A stretch of 64,000 nt of DNA from positions 1 to 64,000 of the forward strand of contig JAQOOI010000060.1 in NCBI GenBank assembly GCA_028554645.1. Reading direction: 5' to 3'. Both the position numbers and the translations under genes were made by a program. The notes beneath the pieces were generated by a model. The model saw nothing but the letters and a program-made list of their open reading frames with translations, was not told the DNA's origin and did no database searches. Of the stretch, positions 10,258-23,390 are shown one piece after another (positions within the stretch are counted from its first letter, which is position 1; each line of letters opens with the position of its first letter). The stretch comes from Omphalotus guepiniiformis (lineage: Eukaryota > Basidiomycota > Agaricomycetes > Agaricales > Omphalotaceae).

Positions 10258-13200
10258 TAACACATATTTATTCATCAACAATTCACATACACAAATATAA
10301 AACACATTCATAACAACATCAAGTTACCATAATATTCATTAATAGTAAACACGACAGCCATTCAGCAACATATACATTATATATAATATCAAAATTCATA
10401 CAAATCATATAAAAAAATTCATACTCAAAACACATATATATACAATTATTTCAAAATTTGAATTATCAATCAATACACATTCATTCATTCATTATCACAT
10501 TTAATCATTATATCATTTATCATCACATATACATATATAACAAACACACATCAACACATATTTCTATGACAATGCAAAAATCATTCAATTATCAATATCA
10601 TTCAAAACTACATCATAACATATAATCATCATTCCATCAATATTATAACCATTTGTTTCATAATTACAAAATTTATCATATTCATATCACATATTTACAT
10701 ATAATTAACATAGCAAGTTCATAATTCATATCACATTTTTCACAATCACATCAATATATACATTAATATCACAAATCATAAATAATTCATGTTTATTTCA
10801 TTATAACCACATCATCAGTTTCAACATAATTGATATCAACAATAATTTGTTTCCTCATATCCTTTCATTGTTCATATACATTTATTTAAATCATTCAAAA
10901 TCATATCTATATGTTCATGATTTAAATAATCATATATCATATCATATTCATATACAAATCATAATCATACATTCATTCAATTTTCAAGCATCATTTATAC
11001 ATTCAATTATTAATTTTCAATTTTATCAATTTCACACATAACTCAATCAATTATTTTTCACACAATATCAAATTTTTATTCCAATTAACATCATTTTCCC
11101 ATATACAAATATAATCAATTTATAATATCTTTAATTTTTTTAATTTTTTTTGCAATTATATTCATGTCATATATCATCCTTATCACACAAGATTATTACC
11201 CAAGTATTTTTCCATATCATTCACCAAAAAAAAAAAAAAAAAAAAAAAAATTCATTAATAATTACATGTATATATTCATTAGTATTGAACATCATATTGA
11301 TATTATCAATTCAAATCATAGACACATATTAAAAATCATCATTCATTCATAAATTTATAACAATAGATCTTCATCATTCAATTCATCATTACATCATCAT
11401 ATCATCTCATCATATGCAAACAAAAAAATTTACTATATACAAAATATCAAAAAATATATTTATCTTACATAAATTAATCATTTATTCACCACATTTATTT
11501 CATTTATTACATATATATCATCAATAGAATATATCACAAACATATTGTCACATTCAAATCAAAAAAAATGATCTTATAATTATTATTATATACAGCAGTA
11601 CTTCACATAATTAGAACCACAATCATTTATACATATCTTTCTACATCATATATTAATGCACATATATCAATTTCATCATATCATTACAACACAATCATCA
11701 TTATATAACAATACACAAATTAGAAAATATATCATAATCATTTTTTTCATCACAATCATTAATTATTCAATTATTCATTACTAATGCATTTTTCATCAAC
11801 ATTAGAAAATCAAAAATATTTGTTTTTTCACATTCAATTACAACATCATCATATTCATTTCAAATCCTTCATTCAATCAATTCATACATAGTACAATGCA
11901 TCAATGCACCATTTCATTTTAATAATCAATACATATCAGTGTATATAATTCATCATCAAATAATTTATAATTTACATCAATTTATATTTTTTACATTTTC
12001 CATAACATTATAGTTTAAATACAATAATTAATTATACATTCAAAAAAAATCAATTTATTTATACAAAATCCAATCATTTATTATTAATATCATATATATA
12101 TATTTCACATAACATATTATCACATCATAAACACAATATTTGTTATAAATTCATATTAAGATTATCCACATAAATTACAATCATATTTTTTTTCATCAAT
12201 CATTTTTATTCAAATTACATCATTTACAATAAATACACAATACACAAATATCATATCTTCATTCATCAATCATCAATATATTTAATTCAATACATTTTAT
12301 TATCATTATAATATATTAATCAAATTCATTTTTCATTCATTTTCAGTAATTTCAATAAAAAAATTTTCACATAAATATCAATAATCACTAATCATTATTT
12401 ATATATATAACATATTTACAATCACATCCTCACAACATATTCAAATTCATTATTTACACACATCATATACTATTCATACATTTATTATCATCGTATAATC
12501 ATCATATTACACATTATATATATATTTATTAAACAAATCATCATACATTACTTATATAAGATACAGTCACATTTCATCATATTCAACAAAAATCATATTA
12601 CAAATATTTCAGTTCAATATATTTAGTATATCAATTTTATAAATCATTCAATTACAGAATTTATCATGTCCGCAATTTACACATTAATTCAATTTCAAGT
12701 TTCAACATAATATTCATCATTTCCCAGTCAACATCATTATTATATAATACATCATCAAAAAATCATTTCATCACATTAATATCATATAATTTTCATATAA
12801 AAAAAAATTCCAAAAAAATCAAAAAATTATAAATATTTTTCAGCATATAACTATTTCCATCTCATCAATTCAATTTTTCATATCATATAATTAATTCACA
12901 TCAATAATTAATTATTAATATATTATCACACAATCATTTAGATTTATAAAACATTTTCAGTATATTCTAATACAATCATCACATATATCAATTCATTCAT
13001 CATTCACACATATAATTATGCATTCCTGACAATAAAACAAAAAATATATAATACACTCACATACTACACAACACATCCCAAAACACCACTATATTCATTA
13101 ATTAACCTTAAATTATATTTAAATTCATCAATATTATTTTCCAATGTCATTATTTCAAAAAATTAATTAATATTCAATCAATCAACATTCACAGCACAAA

Positions 13201-15558
13201 ATTTATCACAATTATATTATTATTATTTTATACAATCATTCATACAAAATATAATTTCATTATATTACATAAATATCATATTAACAATCATTATCTTTTT
13301 TTCTCATAAAAAATTCACATTTTATCATTACATCCATATTAGAAAGATTTAATAATACAATATCAAGACAATCATTATTTTTATTAATAATCATTTTTCA
13401 TACTATATATTACATTTTATTATCATAAACATATTTTTCACAGTAATTCCATTTATCAACAATCATTTTATATCAACCACATTATTATTAGTCAACTTCA
13501 GTTATATTTAAAATTTCAATTCATTCAATCAACACATTCATATCATCATAAATAATAAATTACACATCAAATCATCATTATATATCAATTACAATATACA
13601 TAATCATTACAAACATTATCAATCATAATCAGTAATTTATATGTACACAAATATAGTTATATCAATTGTACATTTATCAATCACAAATTATTATATAATG
13701 TTAGTAATATATATTCATATAATCCGAAAGTATTATAAAATTATCATTGAACATTCAACAAATTCATCATTGTATAGTCATATTTCATTTCACATTTATC
13801 AATCACAATTCATTTTCACATTATCATTCACAATCATTATCATTCATAATATACATTTAATCATCATATATATTTATCATTATATTCAAATTTCATCATT
13901 ATTCATCATTCACAAAGATAAGAAAAATTCAAGTTCACTATCAAACATTATATTAATCACACAAACATTCATCAATTTTCATTTATATTTTTTTTCACAA
14001 TTTCGATCATCCAACATTTTCATTCATCAAATTCATATCAATAACATTTATTTTATCATCATTTTTCTATTTAAAAATATATATACATAATCATTTCACA
14101 TGTTTATTACATTCATGACATATTTTTCAAATCACAATACATAAATATTATATCATCATTTATTCATTTCATATAATTCATTTGTATCACACATATTTGC
14201 AGCGATGCAATTTAGTTTCAATTCCAATTTTTCACATCAATTATCACATATTATTAATTGATTTTTCAAATCTTATTACATATAACTATCATATTCATCA
14301 TTTTCAACATTATTCAAATTTTATAATTATCATTAATATTAAACAGCATAATACATTAAATATTTTATATTTAATCATCATAGTAATTATCATTATTTTT
14401 TCAACATTTTCAATCAATTCATTACATTATTTCCATTTCATGCACACATTCACATTACATTATATACACAATGTAATATTGCATCACAACATCACATTCA
14501 TATTTATAATCATCAACATTCAATTATCATTTACATCATCTACATACACACCTAAATTCAGATACACAACAATTTTTTTTAGATAATTAGCATCATTCTT
14601 ACATATTTAATACATATTTCAAATATTCAATATTTATAACATATTTTCATAAATCATATTATAATCATTCATTTCCTATCATATCATCACATTATAATTA
14701 CAATAGTATCAATAAAGATTTCAATCAATATTTCATTCAATTCATTTTTTACAATCATCACATATAATAGTCAATCATTATAATCATTCCAATATTCAAT
14801 TTCAATCATTATTATCAAACATTATTTATTTCAACAACATATTCAATCAAAATTATTCACATTATCAAATTTATTTTTTCATTAAATAATTCATCATTCA
14901 ACTCATATAAATCAATTAGTTCATATATTAAATCAATTATTTAAATATAAAAATAATTATCATACATCATATTAATCATATAATGCATACACTTTCATCA
15001 TCATTTATTTCAATGAATCATCATTCAAATTCATTGTTCAATCTATTATATAATAGCTTATTCATTCATACATTTATTTTAAAATATTCATCATATATTT
15101 CACATTTCATAATTTTATTACGATAAACATATTTCATATCACATTTCATCAATCATCATTTATTTTTCATTAAACCGATTTATTCACATTATACATATAA
15201 TATCATATCATATTCAATCTATTTATCATATATTTATCCATCATTTTTAATTTACAAAAACCATCAATTTTTAATTATTCATTCAATCAATTCATTCATA
15301 ATCATTAAATAATCAATATCATTAATGCACACAAAGTAATAATCAATATTAATTCACAAAATTCACATCACTAATCGAATTTTCACAATTTAATTCATAT
15401 TCAGTCATAAGTCATCATATCTATTAACAAAGCATTATTACATATTTAATATTATCATGTTTTACATTTTATTCATATTCAAAAACACATGTGATATATA
15501 TGCATATATCATTTATACAAAAGATATATTCACAAAAAAAAATTATTATATAATTCAT
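10258..15558. mobile_element. 5.3-kb nearly G-free insert in rns with 7-bp direct flanks
   Basis: About 5,300 bp in which the plus strand is almost only A, T and C. Many 60-base lines contain no G or one or two, while C remains common, so C greatly exceeds G. The texture is made of short words such as TCAT, ATCA, TTCA and ACAT without a fixed period, plus a run of over 20 A at about 11226-11250. It interrupts rns at a conserved place and is flanked by CAGTTCA at 10251-10257 and 15559-15565. The partial rns copy at 8608-8985 has this site intact with one CAGTTCA. No tRNA, intron core or protein motif is visible. Open frames inside (13641-14090, 14182-14586) follow from the lack of TAG/TGA in G-poor DNA. 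It could be a real insertion, a satellite-like expansion, or a base-calling or assembly artefact. Confidence 0.6.
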
Positions 15559-16364
15559 CAGTTCAGTAGGGCCCATAACGACTTGTCCTTAGCCACTCAA
15601 ATGAAAATATTTCAAAATCATTAGTTTTATACAAGTATAAATTTATAACATGGGATTTCGTCCGTTAGTGGAGTTAACCTTACTTCTCAAAACAACGGAC
15701 CTGACCGACAGCCATGCAACACCTGGGTAAACGAGTTATTCAAATATTAAAAAAATAAATAACTACTCATATTTATTATAAAAAAAATTCAATAAATACA
15801 ATTAATTCTAAATAAATATGGCTATACAAGAACTGGTAAGATTTTTACGCGTACTACTCGTATTAAATAACATGCTTCACTTCGTTTGCTTCGAGACCGA
15901 CTAATTTTTTTTTGGTTTCAGTTTTGCAAACCGTACTCTCAAGGCGGGATGGGGTTTATCGCGTTAAACATCGATACTAGTTTATTAAAACTAACAATCC
16001 GACCATTCATCGTTGACAGTGAGAGATATCTGGGTCTCTAATCCCATTTTCTCTTCTCACCTTCGTTTCTCAAGCGTCCCAATCATTATTAGATTAAAAA
16101 GCTTTCACATTAGTATTCCACCTAGTATTTTAAGGATTTATATCCTACTCTAAGCATTATTCGGCTTATCCTCAATATGATTCTATCTATCTTTAAATTT
16201 ATTAAATTTTTAAAAAATTCGAAGAATATAATATTTGAAATAGCTAGTTTTAAAATGATTATAACTTTTAAGCTGCCTACACACGCCTTTAACGCCTGGT
16301 TTTAATGTGACTAACGTTTGGCGTCTCTGGCATTACCGAGTCTTCTGGCACCCACATTTCATCA

Positions 16365-17346
16365 AAATATTATCATATAATTTTTTAAGATTTTTTTCTG
16401 ACCTTTATTCATATCCATCCTTCTATTACTTTTTAACATTTCTTCAAACCTTCTTACTGTTTTATGTTTATGTTAAAATGCATCATATTAGTCAATTTTT
16501 GCTCAATCTAAATAATCTAAATATTTTAATACCTAAACATAAGAGAGATACTTATTAAAAAAAAGGAATAATTTATGTTATTTATATCTGAAAAATTTCC
16601 TACTACTATATTTAAAACAGAATGATCTTTTCTATTATCATATTCAATTCTTCCTACAACCTAAATATTTAATTATAAGTTCCATTAATTTAAAATCTTT
16701 TTTAACATGCTGTGTTAAATCTAAATTCTTAAAATAAACTCTTTCTTTTCTAGTATTAGTAGCTTTCCTAATCCTATTCCCTGCATCAAATTACCCTTCT
16801 CCACTAACAAAACCTGAAATCCAATGTAGATCCATAAATATGTTGGCAGGTTCAATGTGTTCTCTTATTACAGGATTACTATTTGAGGAAAGGCTTTAGA
16901 GTTTAACAAAATCAGAATTACTTTTATTCATAGAAGCTGTTAAGTATTAACTATTTACTTGTAAACCAGCATAATTAATGATGAGCTCCTTTGTTCATTA
17001 ATTGAACTATTTGCACAAATAATTTAAAATCAGCTGCTTTTTTTGAGTATAATAAGTAACATATTTTATTTAAATGAGGAATAATAATAATTTGTCAATT
17101 CATTACATACACTACTTAACTGAATAAATTCAAGCGTTGCTTTCATTATCAAAAGTCAATGTTCCTATGCCTACCCAAAAATTCTTGAATTTTGATTAAT
17201 AAAGAATGATCTTTAGCATTTAATCCAATTTTAAATCTAAGCCATTTACTCTTATCTTAGTGCTGGCTTTATGTTAGATTTGTGAATTTGACAATAGTAA
17301 AAACTTCCCTCAGCCATCAGTAAATCCAGTAACAACAATATGGATT
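16365..17346 (-). pseudogene. Two-motif LAGLIDADG homing endonuclease, frame-broken
   Basis: Reading the minus strand across several frame changes gives a classic two-domain LAGLIDADG protein. Motif 1 (VTGFTDG-GSF type) lies near 17300-17340, followed by a WLRFKIGLNAKDHSLL segment. Motif 2 (WISGFVSGEGNF type) lies near 16825-16860, followed by TQH and a YLGC-RIEYD segment, then the KYLDYLDWAK and MNKG signatures near 16380-16510. Family members are site-specific endonucleases or maturases encoded by group I introns. Stops and frameshifts appear every few tens of codons, so the gene as sequenced would make no full protein. Read error or true decay are both possible. Confidence 0.75.
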
Positions 17347-17800
17347 CAACGGTATATTAGTTGTAGAGTAAAATCTATTAAAAAAATGTTTAGAAAGGAT
17401 TTTGACAAGATAGCTTCTTTCGAAGCCCCGTTAGAATACACCTTAACTTTGGAATATAATATAAGACCCAAAGCAACTACCATCTACTCGTTGCTCTTTT
17501 ACACCTTTACTTAATATTATTTGGTTGACTGTTTACTGTTATATTTAAGTAAAAATGATTTAGATCCGCGATAACCCATTTTAGTTTTTCCTTCAATCTT
17601 ATGATACTTATTACCTTACAATGATAATTACTTTCATCCACTTTACAAAAACTTTTCGAATGTAAGTTTTGGGGTACCACTAAGCTTTAGGGCTTTTCCG
17701 GAGTTTGGGGATATTTTAACAGCCATTAACGATGTAGTCCTAATACCAATCTCACAGCTTCTTGTAGACAACACTAATAGTAAAGTAACATCACAATTTT
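16365..17800 (-). other. Group I intron in rns (approximate limits)
   Basis: Between the rRNA 5' domain and the 530 loop the gene gains about 1.4 kb. On the minus strand, 17660-17705 contains a P4/P5-like block with CCGGAAAAGCCCTAAAGC, and 17485-17510 contains a P7-like block with GCAACGAGTAGATGGTAG; both resemble group I intron cores. A LAGLIDADG reading frame occupies the 3' part up to the exon. Exact splice sites were not fixed. Confidence 0.65.
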
Positions 17801-18450
17801 TCCCTTACATTATCCACATTCACCATTGTTAAACGAAAAATGCGATTTCAGTTAGCTAGTTCACTCTTTCGAAGGCATTGAAGTCTAATTAATTCTTGAC
17901 GATGCTGGTAGTGTACACTACTAAGGGACCAATTTCATATCCCAATGGTGTCCATTTGCTCTATCGAAAACATGGGCTTCTGATCGTAGGCTTGGTAGGT
18001 CTTTTACTCCACCAACTACCTTTAAACAGAATAGATCTAATCTTATAGCAGAAAATTTTTCTTGTTCCTTTATAAAATAAATAAGCTAATTAAGTTTTTA
18101 CTTATACTTTAAAATAAAAACTTACAGTATCTTTAACTTAAATAAATTTACTCACACCCCGCCCGCCTCCTTCCTCCCCCTCGCTTTCCTTGCTAAAGCA
18201 ACGGAGCGACGGGAGGGAGGGAGCGATAGGCAAGTGAGAATAGTAAAAATAAAAATTAAAGAAATAAATTATCTTCGAATGTAAGATATACCTATAAGGT
18301 ATCTGAATCTATATTACTCACCTTTACACCTTGTTTTTTTATTAGTAAATATTTTATTTAAACTATAAACTTTTTTATATAACAAATGATTTGCATGTCC
18401 TTAGAAACGACTGAAAAAACGTTCATCAGAACCAAAATTAAAATTCTTTG

Positions 18451-20353
18451 TTAAAATTAAACAAATTTTTATTTTTTTTTGTTTTGTTATATTATATTTG
18501 CATAAGGCAATATTTATTATCTCTTTTTTATTTACTATAAATTTTTTTAATGTATCATTTTTATAAATATATTATTTATTATATTTATAATAAAAATATA
18601 TATTTTTTACTATTATTTTTTACATTAATTAATTAGGATCACAAAGTAAAATTTTTATCTATAAAAAAAGTAGTTAATCAGCTTACTGAAATGCCTAAAA
18701 ACTAAAATGTTTTATTGTAGTGATGGAGCCTACTCTAGCTTTATGCAGCCCACTAACTGAGTCTACACTTACCTAAACTTAAACTCTACCTTCTAAAACT
18801 TGCCCCGACTTAAACTTAACTCGCTTTTTAGCGATTGGGTGATTGAGACGCATTTTCCTCACTCTTTCCTTAGGCCAACCCGCCTATTGGCATTAGCCAC
18901 TTAGTTTGGCTCCCTCCCTTTCCCCTATCCCCTCGCTTTGCCCTGCTTTAGCTGTGAGGGACGGGGCGGTGCGTTGCTCCGTACAGAAAGCGAGGCTCCG
19001 CCCTCAATTCCCCTGCTTTAGCATGAAGCGAGGGTAAGGAGTCGTCGCAGCTGCTAAAGCAGAGGGAGTAATGATTATTTGCGATTGTAAAAAGCGTAGG
19101 CGATATTGCATTAGTAACAAAAGTGAGTCGCTAAGGGCAGGATGGCAACCGCTCTTACTCTTTGCCTTAATGCTTAATTATACCGGTCACAAAAGACAGA
19201 GTGATAGAGTGAGCTTTATTTACAATCGCTCGCTTAACTAACAAAAGTTAAAATTAGCAGTGTCCTAGCAATGCTTTAAAGATGAATGTGAGTCCTAAGC
19301 TACACTCACTCTTTGCTTAGCTTATTAACGCAGTCCGCAAAAGCGAGTGGGTCCGAGCTTTGAGCGATAAGGCGATAGTTATTAATTGTCTTTAGTTTAT
19401 TATTATGTTATTGAATTCATGTAATTGTAATTCATTATTATTAGCTTATGTGTATATTCATTGTAGAATTTTCACTTAATAATAAATGCAATTTCTTCCC
19501 CCGTCCCTCCCTCCCCCTCCCCTGTCCCCCCTGCTTTAGCAGGGGAGGGAAAGGGGAGGGGGAGAAGAATTAAAGTAAAGATAAGGAGGTAAAATAAAGA
19601 TTACTTAAATTTTAATAAATTTAACCTACATATCATTTTTTCGCTTTACTGCTTATATGCGGGAATATGCGATGTTAGTAGGACTTGAAAAAAAATTAGT
19701 TTATTTATTCAATAAATTTCATGGTATGTTTTTTTAAATTACAGTGGATACAATAAACTGCAAAACGTGCGGGGGACTTACTATATAAAAATTAGACGGG
19801 AAAGTGGATGCATTTTTACATTCCTAAGTTTATTTTTATAATCAGTAAGAAAAAAATAATGTTGAAAGTAAATGAAAATTAGCACACTCTAACCAAAGCT
19901 TAATTGCCTCTTGCTTATGCAACCTACACATTTGCATAATTAAGCTTATACTATTTTTTGGTATTGCTTATAATACGGATGCGCAGCTGCTAAAGCAGAG
20001 GAGCAAACCTCGCAAATGCTTGTTAATGGCTAAGCAACAACATTAAGCAAAGTCACCAATCACTCACTTGCTAAGGCAAGCATCAATCACAATACAATCA
20101 AATAGATAATGAGTTAAAAGTGAGTGAGCAAATGTTAGAGCCGCCGCACTCGCTTTTGCGACCACCATCATCCAATCACCCGCTGCTTTAGCAGCGGGTG
20201 GGAGGGAGCGAGAGCGAGAGTGGTGGTGGTTATGCTTAACTAACAAAGTGAATGTAAAGTAGAAAAATTAGATAAAAGTAAGCAGGCAAAATAAGGTAAT
20301 AAATAAAAAGTATAAAAGGTAAAAAAAAAAATATAATTAACTAAAATACTACA
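18451..20353. repeat. Spacer upstream of rns with GC elements
   Basis: A+T-rich with GC elements at about 18890-19065, 19500-19565 (long C-rich then G-rich palindrome with a TGCTTTAGCA core) and 20110-20225. The rns promoter should lie just above 18450, but no diagnostic promoter was recognised. Confidence 0.45.
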
Positions 20354-20936
20354 TTACAAAAAAAAATTTTGTCCTGATTTAATTGTAATAGTAAATGCAC
20401 CTCTTTTATTTTTATTAGTATATCTAGAAAAATCTGAATAATTAATTTTTACCTATAGAAGAAGATCCTCTTCGAACAATTTTAAACTGTTTTACGAGGT
20501 ATAACTTTATATTTCATTAATCTTCCAGCAACTTTAATAGTCATACCTGATAAAAATGCAGGTATTATATTAACTTGGTCTTTGTTATTAATTTTTTTAA
20601 TGCTTTTAATTACTGCATTTTTAAATAATTTTCTAGTAATTCTTCTAAGTTTAATTTTATTAATCATAAAAGCTAAAAGTCTTACTAGTATATTACTATC
20701 ATTATAAGGATAATGTAATCTAATTAAATCTAATTCTACAGGTTTATTAAAAATACTATTAAAACTTCACACAATTTTTCAAATTTTAAAGGATATAATT
20801 TAATTAAATTAATATTAGCTAATTTAATTAATTGACTTCTTTTTGTGTATTGATTTTTTAGTAAATCTGATCTAAGTTGTATTTCTTGCTCCATTTTCAA
20901 TTTAGTTTTTAGTAGACTCAATCCTTTAAGAGGCAA
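20354..20936 (-). CDS. rps3: Ribosomal protein S3, C-terminal part
   Basis: The minus strand encodes the highly characteristic C-terminus of fungal mitochondrial S3, a small-subunit ribosomal protein. It shows KPVELDLIRLHYPYNDSNIL, then MINKIKLRRITRKLFK, FLSGMTIKVAGRLM, IPRKTV, and after a frame change RYTNKNKRGAFTITIKSG. The frame ends at a TAA at 20354-20356. A shift near 20740 and another near 20490 break it into pieces. The segment upstream to 20936 is basic and plausibly continues the protein. Where the N-terminal half lies is unclear, because a large duplication follows upstream. Either this is a broken gene or the sequence has indel errors. Confidence 0.8.
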
Positions 20937-21663
20937 GATGTTTGAGTATCTAAACTAGGTAAAATACTTTTATTCTTAGATTTATAAAAACTCATTATTA
21001 TTTTTAACAGTACTTAAATTAAAATCTCTTGTTTTTAGCTTCACCGACAAAAAGAATTAATAGAAGATAATAAAAATGAGAATGGTCAAGTTTTATCTTT
21101 CCAATTTTTTTGTTTAGGCTCGCTACCTTGCTTTAGCAGTCCCCCGCTTAAGCTAAAGCAGGATTCGTTTGCGGAGCAAGGGGTAGAAACACCTCCTCAA
21201 TGATATTATTCCTTTTTCATTATAATTATTAATTGCAGTAGTTTGTTTTAAATCCACAGTTGCAGAAGCAAGTGATTCGTAAGTAAAAAGGTATATTTTT
21301 AGTTTTATTTAATTTATCCATACCACCTCCAGAAATAATTCAAGCTAATATTCCTTTTTTTTTTTACACCACTATAAGGTCATTTTCATTGAGGAATTCC
21401 CAGTTTTTTGAAGTATTTAGCATTAGGAAGAATAATTTTAGAAAGTCCAGTTTAGCTATTATAAAATTTAGCGAAGGTAAAAAATCTATAAAATTTATTA
21501 TAATTATATGTAAAATTAGTTTTTTCTCGCCCCAGCTTTTAGCTGTCGGGAGCGCCATGTTTTTTTTTTTAAACTTTTACCATTTTATAACCTTTATATT
21601 TTTTTAAAATAATAAAAGTTTTTTTGTTTTATTTTTAAAATTTTAGGTATTTAAAAATAAAAG
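20937..21663 (-). other. Possible internal rps3 sequence with a GC element
   Basis: Continues upstream of the rps3 C-terminal frame with short open segments in several frames and a GC element at about 21118-21185 (CTTGCTTTAGCAG type). No clear family match was made. It may be variable rps3 coding sequence or decayed spacer. Confidence 0.3.
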
Positions 21664-22330
21664 TAAATCATTCGGATAATAATTTTATTTGATTTAATAT
21701 AAACACAGGTTTACTAATTAAAGCAAGACATAGATTTAAATGATAAATATAAAAATTTATATATATTCTAATTAATTTATTATTTTCTATTCCTCTTCTC
21801 CAGGATAACCAAATGGTACGCTATTTTTATATTTAAATTAAAAAAAGTGCTAACACTAGATTTATATTGTAATTAACCTAGATTTATAAAATGGTAAATA
21901 AGTCTCTAACTCTTCTTTTTAAAATTAAAACCAATACTATTAGAATAATATAGAAATAGTACCATTAACTTTATCATATTATAAAAACTCCATTGATTTT
22001 AAATTATTGATTTATAATGGGTTTTACTTGAATTATTATTAAAATATAATCAATCAACATGGAATATAGATCCTATTAATGGAACATAGGATCCACTTTT
22101 CAATCAAAATTTTTAAATATAGAGGTTATTACACCCGCTTGCTAAGGCAAGCGACTCCTTCACTCTCTCTCGCCTTCGGCGGCTGCGCGACTAATGGCTC
22201 CTTCCTGCTTTAACGGAAGCGAGGGGGAGGCGACTCAAGCGTGTGTCTTGCGTATGTGAGCAACCCTTATACTTTCTGTAGCAGAGCTAGTAAATTTTTA
22301 TATCACTTACCTATAATTTTTTATCGTGAA
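21664..22330. repeat. ~650-bp direct repeat, copy 1
   Basis: Matches 22745-23390 almost throughout, with small indels. Shared landmarks include the start TAGATTTAAATGATAAATAT, the run TGCTAACACTAGA, and a GC block with CGCCTTCGGCGGC. The two copies are separated by a short segment of different composition. The copies lie between the rps3 C-terminal part and the possible N-terminal part. No protein was recognised in them. Confidence 0.85.
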
Positions 22331-22744
22331 CTAATGATAGTTCTAGAGTTGACATGTATATCGCGTTTTAGTGAGTGTTAATTATTAGTGTGTAGTATTG
22401 CTTATACACCCACATTCTTATATGTCTTCTGTGCGCTTTGCCCCAACACCCACTATATCAGTAGCTGACGCATATGCACCTACTCAATCTATCGTGTAAT
22501 TAATTGTCCTATGTATTTCGAGATAGCTCCTGGCTGCGCGAGAACCGCTTTCAATTGTCCTCACTGTGACTATTCTCAATTCCTATAATTAAATACAGCA
22601 AGGAAAGTTAGAGTCTCCGGGTTACGCTACATGCTAAATGCCGCGACATATCAACTAGAGGTTCCAGAAAGCTGGTTGGTAAAACCGTTTACGATTAACA
22701 AGATTCGTACTTCGTTGGTGACTCCAGTCACTAATTGTTAGACG
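22331..22744. other. ~400-bp block of balanced base composition
   Basis: This stretch between the two 650-bp repeats is not A+T-rich and lacks both the homopolymers and the CTGCTAAAGCAG words typical of the window. It looks like ordinary mid-GC DNA. No open frame of note, tRNA or rRNA was recognised. Origin unknown: foreign DNA, nuclear sequence or assembly material are all possible. Confidence 0.5.
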
Positions 22745-23390
22745 CAGTGCCCTACATAATTAAACAATCCATAGATTTAAATGATAAATATAAAAATTTA
22801 TATATATTCTTAATTAATTTATTATTTTCTATTCCTCTTCCAAAATTACCAAAGGGTACTCTATTTTTATTTAAATTAAAAAACAAGTGCTAACACTAGA
22901 ATTTATATTTAATTAAACTAGGATTATAAAATGGTCAAATAAGCCTCTAACTCTCCTTTTTAAAATTAAAACCAATAATATTAGAATAATATAAAATCGT
23001 ACCCATTACTTATCATATTTAAATACTCATTGATTTTAAATAGTGGCCTTTACTAATTGGTATTACTTGAATTATTATTAAAATATAATAAATCAACAGG
23101 ATTAGAATTAATGGAAATAGGATCCACTTTTCAATCAAAATTTTTAAAATATAGAGGTATTAACCCCCGCTTTTGCTAAGGCAAGCGACTCCTTCACTCT
23201 CTCGCCTTCGGCGGCTTGCGCGACTAATCGGCTTCCTTCCTGCTTTAACCTGAAGCGAGGGGGGGGGAGGCGAACTCAAGCCTTGTCTTGCGTATGTGAG
23301 CACAACCCTTTTACTTTCTGTAGCAGAGCTAGTAAATTTTATATCCTTACCTATATTTTTATCAGTAACTAAGGATAGCTTGAGAATTAG
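22745..23390. repeat. ~650-bp direct repeat, copy 2
   Basis: Second copy of the segment at 21664-22330, same orientation. It differs by many one-base indels and a longer G-run in the GC block near 23259. Confidence 0.85.

Larger units (their letters stand above)
9692..18450 (-). rRNA. rns: Small-subunit ribosomal RNA, interrupted twice
   Basis: Minus-strand gene recognised from conserved 16S-type blocks. The 5' end is near 18450, with the complement of the helix 1/3 region at about 18390-18430. The 5' domain, including the segment complementary to CCAACTACC, is at 17880-18025. The 530 loop is at about 16315-16350, the 790/900 region at 15945-16080, the 1050-1200 region at 15655-15730, the 1400 region at 9950-10020, and the 3' end with the final hairpin near 9692-9740. 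Two large stretches are not rRNA: a G-poor insert at 10258-15558, and a group I intron at roughly 16365-17800. Small indels occur even in conserved helices, so the consensus may be imperfect. Transcription runs towards trnV and the other minus-strand tRNAs. Ends are approximate. Confidence 0.88.

Noticed and set aside
13641..14586. Open frames of 149 and 134 codons inside the G-poor insert
   Set aside because: DNA lacking G can hardly contain TAG or TGA, so long frames arise by composition alone. The predicted proteins are Ile/His/Tyr/Phe strings with no domain.
10258..15558. G-poor insert as a group I or group II intron
   Set aside because: No P4/P7-like blocks, no domain V-like hairpin and no intron ORF were seen. 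The composition leaves few G-C pairs possible within one strand.
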